DNA from: Pseudalkalibacillus decolorationis
GTDB taxonomy: Bacteria > Bacillota > Bacilli > Bacillales > Fictibacillaceae
Length of the DNA stretch: 64,000 nt
Direction: 5' to 3'
NCBI RefSeq assembly: GCF_024609785.1
Contig: NZ_JANHJQ010000001.1
Coordinates: 62,001 to 126,000 of the forward strand
Shown here: one piece after another, positions 45,742 through 54,535 of the stretch
Layout: every line of letters begins with the position of its first letter
How positions within the stretch are numbered: the stretch's first letter is position 1
Made by a program: the position numbers and the translations under genes
Notes under the pieces: generated by a model
What the model was told of the DNA's origin: nothing
Database searches by the model: none
Seen by the model: the letters and a program-made list of their open reading frames with translations, nothing else

Positions 45742-47373
45742 TTATTCTTCTTCTCCTAATACATATTCAGCAATATTCACTGCATGGTCGCCGATACGTT
45801 CAAGGTTACTTAGAATATCAACGAATACGATCCCTGAAGCTCCACTGCATTTCCCTTCATTTAAGCGACGAATGTGCTGCTTACGAAGTGTACGTTCCAT
45901 TTTATCGATGGCGTCTTCCATTTCTACAACCTTTTGTGCCTTCTCTTTATCATCATGTTCCATCGCCAAAAATGCTTCATTAATCGTAGACATCGTTAAC
46001 TGGAACATTTCTTCTAGATCTTTAAAGGCTTTATCTGAGATAACAACTTTATGTGTTAATTGATACTCGATTAGTTCAATGATATTTTCCATATGATCGC
46101 CAATACGCTCAATATCACGCACAGCATCCATTAATATGGAGTGTTGCTCAGAATCATGATTCGTCAGAGTATAAGATGAAAGTTTCACTAAATATTCCGT
46201 TATACGCTGATCCAAGTTGTTGATGGCTTCTTCGTACTGATAAGACTTTTCAGCATTACGCTTATCTTTCGTTTCGAGATATTTAAATGCCTCTGTTAGT
46301 CCTTGCTTTGCAAAATCTGCCATACGCAATACTTCGAGTTTAGCTTGTCCTATAGCGACTGCAGGAGACCGTTCAAGGAAGATTGGATCAAGATGTTTTG
46401 CCTTGTGGTCGATTGTACTGTCTTCTCCTGGAATAATTTTTGTCACAAGGAATGCTAAGAATCCGATAAACCAGAATTGTATAAGTGTATTTGTAATGTT
46501 AAACGTTCCGTGTGCATACGCAATTTGCATCTTCGGATCTAAATTTAGCGTGGATGTTAAAAATTCTACAAAGTGTGTAAATGGAACGAGAAGTATTAAG
46601 AAGATTGTCGTTCCAATCAAGTTAAAGATCACGTGTGTCAGAGCAGTTCTTCTAGCAGCAATACTTGCTCCAATTGAAGCTAGTACGGCTGTAATCGTTG
46701 TTCCAATATTATCACCGAATAAAACTGGGAGAGCAGCATCCAATTGGATGGTTCCCTGTGCATATAATTCCTGAAGGATACCGATTGTAGCACTTGAGCT
46801 TTGAACAATTACCGTAAATAACGTACCAACGACTACACCGAGAATTGGATTGTCACTCATTGATGCTGTAAGATCACGAAATGCCTCAAGTGTTCGTAAA
46901 GGTCTCATTCCGTCACCCATTAGTTCCATACCATAAAATAATGCACCAAATCCAAAAATAATTTGTCCGATGTTTTTAACTTTCTTAGAACTAAAGAAAA
47001 AGATTAACAGTGTTCCAGCTGCCACGATTGGTAATGAATACGCACCTAGATCGATTCCGATAATGAAAGCTGTAACCGTTGTACCAATGTTCGCTCCCAT
47101 TACAACCCCAATGGCCTGACGGAGTGTCATAAATCCAGCGTTTACAAGCCCTACAGTCAACACAGTCGTACCTGAACTTGACTGGATTAAAATAGTAACA
47201 ATCATCCCGGCAAGTACACCCATAAACGGATTGGATGTAAACCGGTCCAAAATATCTCTCAGACGATCGCCTGCAGCATTTTGGAGTCCGTCACCCATGT
47301 ACTTGATCCCAAATAAGAAAATACCGAGACCACCGAGAAACTCAAATATCATTTGCTGAATGTTGAGATCCAA
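45742..47373 (-). CDS. Na/Pi cotransporter family protein with PhoU-like domain
   Basis: The 543-residue protein starts at a TTG after GGGAGTTG. Two copies of the NptA membrane repeat carry the QSSS signature ('ILIQSSSGTTVL' near residue 62; 'VIVQSSSATIG' near 190), with GANIGTT and GDNIGTT loops. The C-terminal 200 residues are a PhoU-like helical domain ('IERIGDHMENIIELI' and 'LERIGDHAVNIAEYV'). It probably moves phosphate or another anion with sodium across the membrane. Confidence 0.92.
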   Translation of the reverse strand: MDLNIQQMIFEFLGGLGIFLFGIKYMGDGLQNAAGDRLRDILDRFTSNPFMGVLAGMIVTILIQSSSGTTVLTVGLVNAGFMTLRQAIGVVMGANIGTTVTAFIIGIDLGAYSLPIVAAGTLLIFFFSSKKVKNIGQIIFGFGALFYGMELMGDGMRPLRTLEAFRDLTASMSDNPILGVVVGTLFTVIVQSSSATIGILQELYAQGTIQLDAALPVLFGDNIGTTITAVLASIGASIAARRTALTHVIFNLIGTTIFLILLVPFTHFVEFLTSTLNLDPKMQIAYAHGTFNITNTLIQFWFIGFLAFLVTKIIPGEDSTIDHKAKHLDPIFLERSPAVAIGQAKLEVLRMADFAKQGLTEAFKYLETKDKRNAEKSYQYEEAINNLDQRITEYLVKLSSYTLTNHDSEQHSILMDAVRDIERIGDHMENIIELIEYQLTHKVVISDKAFKDLEEMFQLTMSTINEAFLAMEHDDKEKAQKVVEMEDAIDKMERTLRKQHIRRLNEGKCSGASGIVFVDILSNLERIGDHAVNIAEYVLGEEE

Positions 47374-47571
47374 GAATTTTCAACTCCCACGCATTATTTT
47401 CGACAGAATTTGCCCCATTAATTATTAACTATTTATAAATTGTTTGTAAAGGGATATACGATAATTTAATACTTTTTTATTTAAGTAAGTAACTTTTTAC
47501 CGTGTTCATCGTAATTTAACTTGTCCGTATCTAGTGACAAAGATACAATGGCTTTAGAAGAGGGGGATTAT

Positions 47572-48351
47572 ATGAACATTTTTAAACAGTTTGCAGTTAG
47601 CTTATATTCGCCTAAGTTAATGGCGATGTTTCGATTCCAAAAGATCGGCAAGACCATTGGATACATATTTGTAATGATGTTAATAGCCTATATATTCATC
47701 GGTATAAATATAGCTTTACTGATCTCGAATGGGGTGAATCAGTTTGATCAGGCTGTTAACGAAGGACTTCCAGACTTTCAATTAGCGAATGGGGAATTGA
47801 CATCACCAATTGAAGAGCCGATTATCCGTGAAAATTCCTTACAAACCTTTATCTTTGATACAACTGGTGCAGTCACACGTGACGACCTAGAACAATATGG
47901 CGAAACAGTTGCATTTTTAGACGATCGTGTCATTATAAAATCCGGTGGAACAGTCGATGAGTTAAAATATAGTATGTTCAAGGATCTAAATTTAACAAAA
48001 TCGGATGTCATGGGCTTTCTTGATAAGTTAAAGGCTTTCTTGCCTTTTATTATTGCCTTTGCAATTATACTAGCCTACATTTTTGCAACAGCTCTAAAGT
48101 TTATTGGTGTTAGTGTACTCGCACTAATTGGGTTAGTAATTAAGAGTATCACGAAACGAAACCTTTCATACAGACAGCTTTGGATCCTTTCCGCTTATGC
48201 TGCAACCTTACCGACGATTTTCTTTGCGATCATGGACGCACTAACAATTGTCGTAACTGGTCAGTTCTGGATCTACTGGTTTGTAGCCACAGTTATGCTG
48301 ACATTGGTTGTTCAAAAAGTACCCTTACCGAAAAAGAAGGTAACAGAATAA
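47572..48351 (+). CDS. yqgB: DUF1189 membrane protein (YqgB-like)
   Basis: I start at the ATG giving MNIFKQFAVSLYSPKLMAMFR (259 residues), after AGAGGGGGA; an upstream extension lacks support. The N-terminal amphipathic motif SLYSPK and following membrane helix are typical of DUF1189, and three or four more helices lie in the C-terminal half. The function is unknown. A MITE-like element lies between its stop codon and its terminator. Confidence 0.87.
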   Translation: MNIFKQFAVSLYSPKLMAMFRFQKIGKTIGYIFVMMLIAYIFIGINIALLISNGVNQFDQAVNEGLPDFQLANGELTSPIEEPIIRENSLQTFIFDTTGAVTRDDLEQYGETVAFLDDRVIIKSGGTVDELKYSMFKDLNLTKSDVMGFLDKLKAFLPFIIAFAIILAYIFATALKFIGVSVLALIGLVIKSITKRNLSYRQLWILSAYAATLPTIFFAIMDALTIVVTGQFWIYWFVATVMLTLVVQKVPLPKKKVTE

Positions 48352-48360
48352 ATGTATTAG

Positions 48361-48700
48361 AGGTTGTTCAAAAAGTCCGGTAAAAATAGCTGTCGAATTT
48401 CTTCGTTCCTTGGAAAAGGAGTACGCTTTTCCGGCGTGCGAGGCTTCGCTTCCGTAGAATATTCTTGTGCTCGGTCTCTTCGGACTTGCACACGGACGTG
48501 CTGACTTCGACGTTTTCACAGGACGTGAAGTAGTTAGTCGAAGTTCCATATGTACCTGCGTCTACAAGCGCATTCTTGGATGTAAGCTTCCTCGGTACAA
48601 CTCGTAGTGTTTATGCAAGTACCGCTCGTCGTTCCGGTCCTCGAGACTTTTCGCGCCTCGAACTTCTCGGCTCTTTTTATCCTCCTTTTTGAACACGCAC
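48361..48700. mobile_element. MITE-like element with 6-bp target duplication
   Basis: The 340-bp non-coding element has imperfect inverted ends sharing TGTTCAAAAAG (left GGTTGTTCAAAAAGTCC; right, reversed, GTGCGTGTTCAAAAAGG). TATTAG occurs directly on both sides (48355-48360 and 48701-48706), as a transposition footprint. No transposase is encoded. It split the yqgB stop codon from its terminator. Confidence 0.8.
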
Positions 48701-48705
48701 TATTA

Positions 48706-48745
48706 GAAGAAACCGATCCGTTGATAATATGGATCGGTTTCTTTG
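48706..48745. terminator. bidirectional terminator between yqgB and the DUF1002 gene
   Basis: AGAAACCGATCC pairs perfectly with GGATCGGTTTCT around an 11-base loop, with flanking A/T runs. Confidence 0.9.
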
Positions 48746-48777
48746 CATGTTGTAGAGTGCTGCCCTATTTTCAAAAC

Positions 48778-49644
48778 TTATTTAAATAAATTTTTGATTG
48801 CTTCGATAATTGCAATAAAGAAATCTAAAATACTTTGGATAAAACCTTGCGTCTCTTCTTTATTTAAAAACTCACTTAAGTTATTCCGAACATTTTGAAG
48901 ATCGGATTGGACCTGATCCCAATCGATATTCAAGTCCTTCATCTTATTAAATAAAGACACAAGTCCATTCAATTCTTCCTCAGTTAATGTGATTCCTACT
49001 TCTTCTGCAACCCGTTTAATAAGTGCACGAAGGTCTGCTTCTGTTTCTACCGGATTATCAGCAAGCTCAGACTTTATCTTAGTCATTAGCTCTGTAGCTT
49101 TGTCAGCTCCAACCCGGTCCCCTAATTTAACCGTTTTTACCATTTCCTCATTCGCTACTTGCTTTTTTTCTTCCGGGATTTCAATATCTGTTGTTACTTC
49201 ATACGCTTTTAGTATTCCTGTCAGCCCTGCTGTTCCTGAAACTTCGAACGGAGCGGTTACATAGACGTCTGCATCCCTCACCCCGGCTGTTGTTAATGCA
49301 TTCGCATACATTTCTTCTGTGATCCAATTAATATTATTCGTCTTTACATTTAATCCGGCACCCTCTTCAGCAATTGTGATCTTTGTTGAAGATATTGCCC
49401 GAGTACCAATTTGGGCTTTGGATATATAATCACCGAGATATTGATGCTCTTCCTCATTGGTCACAGTAATTGCTTGAACGTCTTTAGGTACATCCATCTC
49501 CTCGAGTAATTGTTGCTTTTGTTCTTCAGAAAGATCTTGCCCCAAGGTTACAATCACATCGCCAGGAGCAGCATCTGCAAGGGCTACTGCAGGTATCATA
49601 CAAAAAGCCAAAATCGTTGCAATCATCCATTTTTTAAGTCGCAT
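48778..49644 (-). CDS. secreted DUF1002 protein
   Basis: The 288-residue protein has a signal peptide (cleavage near VALADA, residue 25). The body shows DUF1002 features ('DVIVTLGQDLSEEQKQQLL', 'ITVTNEEEHQYLGDYI', and a GTRAISSTKI segment). A C-terminal amphipathic helix (SILDFFIAIIEAIKNLFK) may contact the membrane. In B. subtilis the family member is YpuA. It is predicted to act at the cell surface; the role is unknown. Confidence 0.87.
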   Translation of the reverse strand: MRLKKWMIATILAFCMIPAVALADAAPGDVIVTLGQDLSEEQKQQLLEEMDVPKDVQAITVTNEEEHQYLGDYISKAQIGTRAISSTKITIAEEGAGLNVKTNNINWITEEMYANALTTAGVRDADVYVTAPFEVSGTAGLTGILKAYEVTTDIEIPEEKKQVANEEMVKTVKLGDRVGADKATELMTKIKSELADNPVETEADLRALIKRVAEEVGITLTEEELNGLVSLFNKMKDLNIDWDQVQSDLQNVRNNLSEFLNKEETQGFIQSILDFFIAIIEAIKNLFK

Positions 49645-49843
49645 GTTATTAATTCCCCTTTGTAAAAGAATGGCTTATGCCTTTTCGAACGTGCACTATA
49701 CCATACGTTTGCTTGTTGATTTTTTGTACGTGCTTTCCTTATTTTACTAGATTATCCGTAGATTGAACATACTTAATCTTTCCGCATAAATGGAGTGGAC
49801 AAGCATATATATGTAGTAGGCCATATAAATGGGATGTGAAATT

Positions 49844-50170
49844 ATGAAGAAATTAATAATTGGAACGCTACTATTTCTATTAGTATATAGCATCTACTTC
49901 GATTTGAAGGTAGGTACACTTCCGACAGCAACAACCATTAAGGCTATTGAGACTCCAGTAGCAGAAGCAAGGAATAAATCCCTCAATCCATATAAAACGG
50001 TCACCGTTCAGCCTGGTGAGACTGTTCTAACGATTTTAGAACGGATCCATACTGGCAATATGCCTGTTTCAATAAACAAGGCTGTCGAGGATTTTGAAGC
50101 ATTGAATAACAGCATTTCAGCACATGCCATACAGGCAAATGAGTCGTATCGTTTTCCTCTTTATCGGTAA
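49844..50170 (+). CDS. yqfZ: YqfZ-like protein with LysM-type motif
   Basis: I start at MKKLIIGTLLFLLV (108 residues); an ATG five codons upstream has no better site. One N-terminal membrane helix is followed by a short extracytoplasmic part with TVQPGETVLTILERIH, the start of a LysM-like peptidoglycan-binding motif. It lies directly upstream of ispG, as yqfZ does in B. subtilis. Confidence 0.8.
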   Translation: MKKLIIGTLLFLLVYSIYFDLKVGTLPTATTIKAIETPVAEARNKSLNPYKTVTVQPGETVLTILERIHTGNMPVSINKAVEDFEALNNSISAHAIQANESYRFPLYR

Positions 50171-50262
50171 AGGCATCCTTTCCTTGCCAAATCCATCCTC
50201 TAATTGCTAAAATGAAGTCGATACACATCGAAGGAAACGTCCTTAAAGGGGAGCGATAATAT

Positions 50263-51375
50263 ATGAGTGAAGTTACTCACCGTACAAAAACACGTCCAAT
50301 TAAGGTTGGAAATTTAACCATTGGTGGTAACAATGAAGTTGTAGTTCAGAGTATGACCACAACAAAGACACATAATGTTGAAGCAACTGTAAACGAAATT
50401 CACAGACTTGAAGAAGCAGGCTGTCAAATCGTCCGTGTAGCATGTCCAGATATGAGAGATGCAGAAGCGATTTCAGAAATAAAAAAACAAATCAACATTC
50501 CACTTGTCGTTGATATCCACTTTGATTATAAGCTTGCTTTAAAAGCGATTGAAGGCGGAGCGGACAAGATCCGAATTAACCCAGGCAATATCGGACGGAA
50601 AGAAAAAGTCGAAGCCGTGGTAAAAGCTGCTAAAGAAAAGGGGATTCCGATTCGTATAGGGGTAAACGCTGGATCACTTGAAAAGAAATTTTTAGAGAAA
50701 TATGGATACCCAACAGCCGACGGGATGGTCGAGAGCGCTCTAAGTCATATCAAAATTTTAGAAGACCTAGATTTCCATGATATTATTGTTTCGATGAAAG
50801 CGTCAGATGTACATTTAGCAATTGAGGCTTATGAAAAAGCATCCAAAGCTTTTGATTATCCATTACACTTAGGTATAACTGAGTCAGGAACTCTATTTGC
50901 AGGAACGGTAAAGAGTGCCGCCGGTCTTGGGGTCATTCTTAACAAAGGAATCGGTAACACGGTCCGTATTTCTTTAAGTGCAGACCCTGTTGAAGAGGTC
51001 AAGGTAGCAAGAGAACTTCTTAAGACATTTGGCCTTGCGTCGAATGCTGCGACATTGATTTCTTGTCCAACGTGTGGCCGAATTGAAATAGATCTCATTT
51101 CGATTGCAAATGAAGTAGAAGAATATATTTCAAAAATCAAAGCGCCCCTTAAAGTTGCTGTACTCGGGTGTGCGGTTAACGGACCTGGAGAAGCTCGTGA
51201 AGCAGATATCGGTATAGCCGGTGCTCGGGGGGAAGGATTGTTATTCCGCCATGGTGAAATTATCCGTAAGATCCCAGAAGAAACGATGGTAGATGAGTTG
51301 AAAAAAGAAGTAGATAAGCTTGCAAAAGAATACCATGAAAAGAAAGCCAAAGAAGCAGAAACTGTTAATAAATGA
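50263..51375 (+). CDS. ispG: 4-hydroxy-3-methylbut-2-enyl diphosphate synthase IspG
   Basis: The 370-residue protein is full length. The TIM-barrel part starts '[16 protein letters not shown]', and the C-terminal iron-sulfur domain carries CPTCGR and CAVNGPGEA, the three cluster cysteines. It converts MEcPP to HMBPP in the MEP isoprenoid pathway. The partner ispH is at 61317. AAAGGGGAG precedes the ATG. Confidence 0.97.
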   Translation: MSEVTHRTKTRPIKVGNLTIGGNNEVVVQSMTTTKTHNVEATVNEIHRLEEAGCQIVRVACPDMRDAEAISEIKKQINIPLVVDIHFDYKLALKAIEGGADKIRINPGNIGRKEKVEAVVKAAKEKGIPIRIGVNAGSLEKKFLEKYGYPTADGMVESALSHIKILEDLDFHDIIVSMKASDVHLAIEAYEKASKAFDYPLHLGITESGTLFAGTVKSAAGLGVILNKGIGNTVRISLSADPVEEVKVARELLKTFGLASNAATLISCPTCGRIEIDLISIANEVEEYISKIKAPLKVAVLGCAVNGPGEAREADIGIAGARGEGLLFRHGEIIRKIPEETMVDELKKEVDKLAKEYHEKKAKEAETVNK

Positions 51376-51383
51376 TCTGAATT

Positions 51384-51419
51384 AAAAACAGGGGCAGCAT
51401 TCAGCTGCCCCTGTTTTCT
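51384..51419. terminator. bidirectional terminator after ispG
   Basis: AAAAACAGGGGCAGC pairs perfectly with GCTGCCCCTGTTTTC around a 5-base loop. It serves ispG (plus) and the yqfX-like gene (minus). Confidence 0.94.
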
Positions 51420-51782
51420 CTAAAAGAATGGTGCAAAAATCAGGCTGATTACGATTGATGCAATCCCAAGTCCGATTGCCCAGCTCCCTAGGCTAGTTGC
51501 TCCTCTTCTTCGCGCAAAGAAACCAACAATGATCCCTGCTGCGCCCAATAAAACTGGGAGAAAGAATAAGGATACAATAGATAAAGCAATGGCAAAGATA
51601 CCAATTCCTCTACCCTCTGTTGTATTTGCATCCTCAGTGCTCGTCTCCATACGATCATTCCGTTTATCCATAACACGTTCTTGCTCAGGAAGAGGGACAA
51701 CTTCTGCTGCAGTTTCTTCCATAAAATCGCTCTCATTTTCTCGATGTTCTCCGTTTTCACGATTAAATCGATTATTATCCAC
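51420..51782 (-). CDS. yqfX: small membrane protein (YqfX-like)
   Basis: I prefer a GTG start after AGAGAGGGA (120 residues); the frame is open 31 codons further to an ATG. A charged, acidic cytoplasmic part (about 1-55) is followed by two hydrophobic segments: GIGIFAIALSIVSLFFLPVL and SWAIGLGIASIVISLIF. A basic turn, RRRGAT, lies between them. The function is unknown. The position between ispG and zur matches yqfX. Confidence 0.7.
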   Translation of the reverse strand: MDNNRFNRENGEHRENESDFMEETAAEVVPLPEQERVMDKRNDRMETSTEDANTTEGRGIGIFAIALSIVSLFFLPVLLGAAGIIVGFFARRRGATSLGSWAIGLGIASIVISLIFAPFF

Positions 51783-51987
51783 TGGAAATCCCTCTCTTTC
51801 ATTAAAAAATGGAGGAGCCTTCTTATTATCCGTTGCTTCCCCCGCTTTATAATGACAAACATTGTTAAATGTCATAAATAAAAGAGGAAGGTCTGACTCA
51901 CAAGGGATTCGACAACCTCCACAATAAACTGTAATTGTTGGAAGTTGTGTATTTCCGTTTTTGTGACAGATCCATCCTCTTCAAAAC

Positions 51988-52200
51988 TTAATGCTTTGGT
52001 CGAAAAGTATGACAACAGGTTTGAGCCACGTCTTCAGCCTTATCTTTATGAGATGCCTCTCCTAACAAGTCTCCATCAGATGACATATTGTATTCCTCAT
52101 TGGCATGTCCATCGATTTCAACAAGAATGGCGTCCGCATGACAATTATTCCCTTCAGCCCAATACGTACAGTTTGATACGTTACATTTAACAGTTGGCAT
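51988..52200 (-). CDS. DUF1540 protein
   Basis: The ATG after TAAGGAGGAG gives 70 residues, MPTVKCNVSNCTYWAEGN and onward. Cysteines at residues 6, 11, 20, 62 and 63 match the DUF1540 metal-binding pattern (C-x4-C-x8-C...CCH). It is probably a small zinc-binding protein; its position next to zur is suggestive only. Confidence 0.88.
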   Translation of the reverse strand: MPTVKCNVSNCTYWAEGNNCHADAILVEIDGHANEEYNMSSDGDLLGEASHKDKAEDVAQTCCHTFRPKH

Positions 52201-52292
52201 AGCATTCTCCTCCTTACGGATAGAATGCCTCAAAATCACCCTTTCATTACAATCCCATGATACTGGAAATTGTTCACTAAGTTATAGCAGGC

Positions 52293-52697
52293 CTATTGAC
52301 ATTCGTTGCAATATCCATATATCTCGAATTTATGGTCCGTTATAGCAAAGTTTCCTACTTCTACTTCTGACATTGGACATGATTGAATTGAACGCGTCTT
52401 TCCACAATCTAAACAAATGACATGATGGTGATGACCAACTGTAGAACATGTAAACCTAAAATGCTTCTCTCCGTCTAATTCCGTATCTTCCAATATTCCT
52501 AATTCCGTAAAAACAGAAAGGTTACGGTAAATCGTGTCGAAACTTAAGCCTGGATAAGATGACTTCATGTGTTCGAGAACAGTTTTAGCTGATAGATATC
52601 TTCGCTCGTTAGCAAAAAGAGTTAACAACATCTCACGTTTATTTGTATATTTGAATCCGTTGTCTTTCAATATCGATAGTGCATCACTGATATTCAT
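52293..52697 (-). CDS. zur: zinc uptake regulator Zur (Fur family)
   Basis: The true start gives MNISDALSILKDNGF (134 residues) after AAGGAGGG. A winged helix (about 10-80, with TNKREMLLTLFANERRYLSAKTV and SFDTIYRNLSVF) is followed by the metal-sensing part with HHHHVICLDCGKT and CNECQ, the two structural CxxC pairs. The start overlaps the permease stop by four bases (ATGA). It probably represses the zinc importer genes in front of it. Confidence 0.93.
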   Translation of the reverse strand: MNISDALSILKDNGFKYTNKREMLLTLFANERRYLSAKTVLEHMKSSYPGLSFDTIYRNLSVFTELGILEDTELDGEKHFRFTCSTVGHHHHVICLDCGKTRSIQSCPMSEVEVGNFAITDHKFEIYGYCNECQ

Positions 52698-53569
52698 ACA
52701 TTTCCCTCCTTGTGCTTTCCATTGCGAAAAATGTAACGATTCTTTTTCCAAATGATGACGGAAACTAGGATTAATGCTGCAATTAAAACAATTGTCCCGC
52801 CTGGTGCAAGGTCAAAATAATACGACACGATTAAACCACCGATGACTGACATTTCCCCAAATCCAATTGAATAAAGGATCGCTTGCTTAAAGCCAGTGGC
52901 GATACGAATACTTGCAGCAACTGGTAATGTGATTAGCGCAGAAACGAGTAGAATTCCGACAATCCGCATGGAAGCTGCAATCACAAGAGCCACTAAAATC
53001 ATAAATAAAAAATGGATAAATCTGGAGCGAATACCTGAGACATGGGCTTGCTCCTCGTCGAATGATAGCAGAAAAAGTTCTTTATAAAAAAGGAAAATCG
53101 CGATAACTACAACGATAAGAACGATAAATACCATCCAGACATCGGAAACGCCAACCGCAATTATGCTACCGAACAAGTAGTTAAACAAATCCGTATTAAA
53201 TCCATTCGCCAGTGAAATGAAAACGACACTCAGTCCAATTCCAATCGATAAAATGATTGGGATCGCTAATTCCTGAAAATGCTTATATTCTATTCGGAGC
53301 TTTTCAATTAAAATCGATCCCGTTACTGAAAAAGCCATTCCGATATATACGGGGTTAAGTGTTTTGAACATAATAAATTGTTTGCTCAGCAATAAACTTG
53401 CTGCGATCCCAGCTAATGTAATATGAGAAAGTGCATCAGCGATTAACGCCTGCCTTCTCACAACAATAAAAACACCAAGTAAAGGAGCTAAAAACCCAAT
53501 CATAATACCTACAATCGCAGCATTTCTTATAAAATCATATTGAATAAAATCCTGAATCATAACGTGCAC
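52694..53569 (-). CDS. znuB: zinc ABC transporter permease (ZnuB-like)
   Basis: The 291-residue protein has eight to nine hydrophobic segments. The conserved permease loop 'RRQALIADALSHITLAGIA' is at about 38-56. The metal family's SIRIATG motif is near residue 220. It moves zinc through the membrane. It is 9 bases after the ATPase gene and overlaps zur. Confidence 0.92.
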   Translation of the reverse strand: MHVMIQDFIQYDFIRNAAIVGIMIGFLAPLLGVFIVVRRQALIADALSHITLAGIAASLLLSKQFIMFKTLNPVYIGMAFSVTGSILIEKLRIEYKHFQELAIPIILSIGIGLSVVFISLANGFNTDLFNYLFGSIIAVGVSDVWMVFIVLIVVVIAIFLFYKELFLLSFDEEQAHVSGIRSRFIHFLFMILVALVIAASMRIVGILLVSALITLPVAASIRIATGFKQAILYSIGFGEMSVIGGLIVSYYFDLAPGGTIVLIAALILVSVIIWKKNRYIFRNGKHKEGNV

Positions 53570-53578
53570 TCCTAGTCT

Positions 53579-54334
53579 TTAATGCTGATGGTCAACCATA
53601 TGAACAGCGTGTCCATAGAAGGAAGATAGGTTATCATTATCTAATCGCTGATAATCCGTTGTATAACCGTGAAAATGAAGCTGTTTGTTAAGGCAAGCAA
53701 CATGCGTCACTAGGTTGGTAACAGGTCCTACATCATGAGTAACAAGAATTAATGTGATTCCATTTTCAACTTTTAACCGTTTCAAAAGTTCGTAAAAGTC
53801 CTGTACTGATGAAGCATCCACACCTACTGTAGGTTCATCTAAAATAAGAAGTTCTGGGTCACTGACAAGAGATCTTGCAATGAAAGCGCGTTGCTGCTGT
53901 CCCCCCGACAGTTCTCCAATATTGTGGTGTGTATATGCCTTTAACCCAACGGTTTCAATAGCTTCATGCACTCGTTCCTTATGATGTCGTTTCAAAAACC
54001 GGAACATACCTACCTTTCCAAATAGCCCCATAGAAACAACCTCAAAAACAGTGGCAGGAAAACCGCTATTAAAGCTATTTGCTTTTTGTGAAATATATCC
54101 AACTTTACTCCATTGTTTAAAATTCTTGCGGGCGTGACCAAACAAGTTAATTTCTCCATCTTGCATAGGCAGTAAACCTAAAGTCAATTTTATTAAAGTA
54201 GATTTTCCAGAGCCATTCGGTCCGAGAAGAGCCAAGAAAGAGCCTTCTGGAACATCGAAGTTAATATGTTCAAGTACCTTCCGATCATTATATCGAAAGG
54301 ATACGTCTTTAACCGATACAATGGGTGTGTTCAT
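53579..54334 (-). CDS. znuC: zinc ABC transporter ATP-binding protein (ZnuC-like)
   Basis: The 251-residue protein has Walker A (GPNGSGKST), LSGGQQQR and Walker B (LLILDEPTVGVD), and a His-rich end (HAVHMVDHQH). It is the first gene of a znuC-znuB-zur operon. No zinc-binding lipoprotein gene is in the operon, so the binding protein must be encoded elsewhere. Confidence 0.92.
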   Translation of the reverse strand: MNTPIVSVKDVSFRYNDRKVLEHINFDVPEGSFLALLGPNGSGKSTLIKLTLGLLPMQDGEINLFGHARKNFKQWSKVGYISQKANSFNSGFPATVFEVVSMGLFGKVGMFRFLKRHHKERVHEAIETVGLKAYTHHNIGELSGGQQQRAFIARSLVSDPELLILDEPTVGVDASSVQDFYELLKRLKVENGITLILVTHDVGPVTNLVTHVACLNKQLHFHGYTTDYQRLDNDNLSSFYGHAVHMVDHQH

Positions 54335-54383
54335 CCTGTCCCCTCTTTTCTAATATTAAGAATGGTTCCGATTTACTGTATCA

Positions 54384-54432
54384 AGTATACCGAATCTGTA
54401 CATTTTGTAAAGTATATTGACTACAGATATAC
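54384..54432 (-). promoter_or_regulatory. promoter and inverted repeat upstream of znuC
   Basis: On the minus strand TTTACA, a 16-base spacer and TATACT form a promoter. Just upstream lies GTATAT-N9-ATATAC (54412-54432), a 21-bp inverted repeat. It is not a standard 7-1-7 Zur box, but it is well placed for a regulator. Confidence 0.6.
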
Positions 54433-54441
54433 CATGTAGAC

Positions 54442-54469
54442 TTGAAACTCTTACAAAATAGTCTATAAT
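54442..54469 (+). promoter_or_regulatory. sigma-A promoter of the purine permease gene
   Basis: TTGAAA, a 16-base spacer and TATAAT precede the gene at 54536. I looked for a purine riboswitch in the leader and did not see one. Confidence 0.75.
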
Positions 54470-54535
54470 AAACAATCGTGGTGGATGTTTAAGCCATGGG
54501 TGGGAGAGGGTTAAGGTTTATAAGAGAGGAAACAT

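Noticed and set aside
48325-48549. 74-codon minus-strand frame
   Set aside because: It is inside the MITE-like element and has no family pattern.
54470-54535. Purine riboswitch before the NCS2 permease gene
   Set aside because: The leader is short and lacks the conserved three-way-junction bases.
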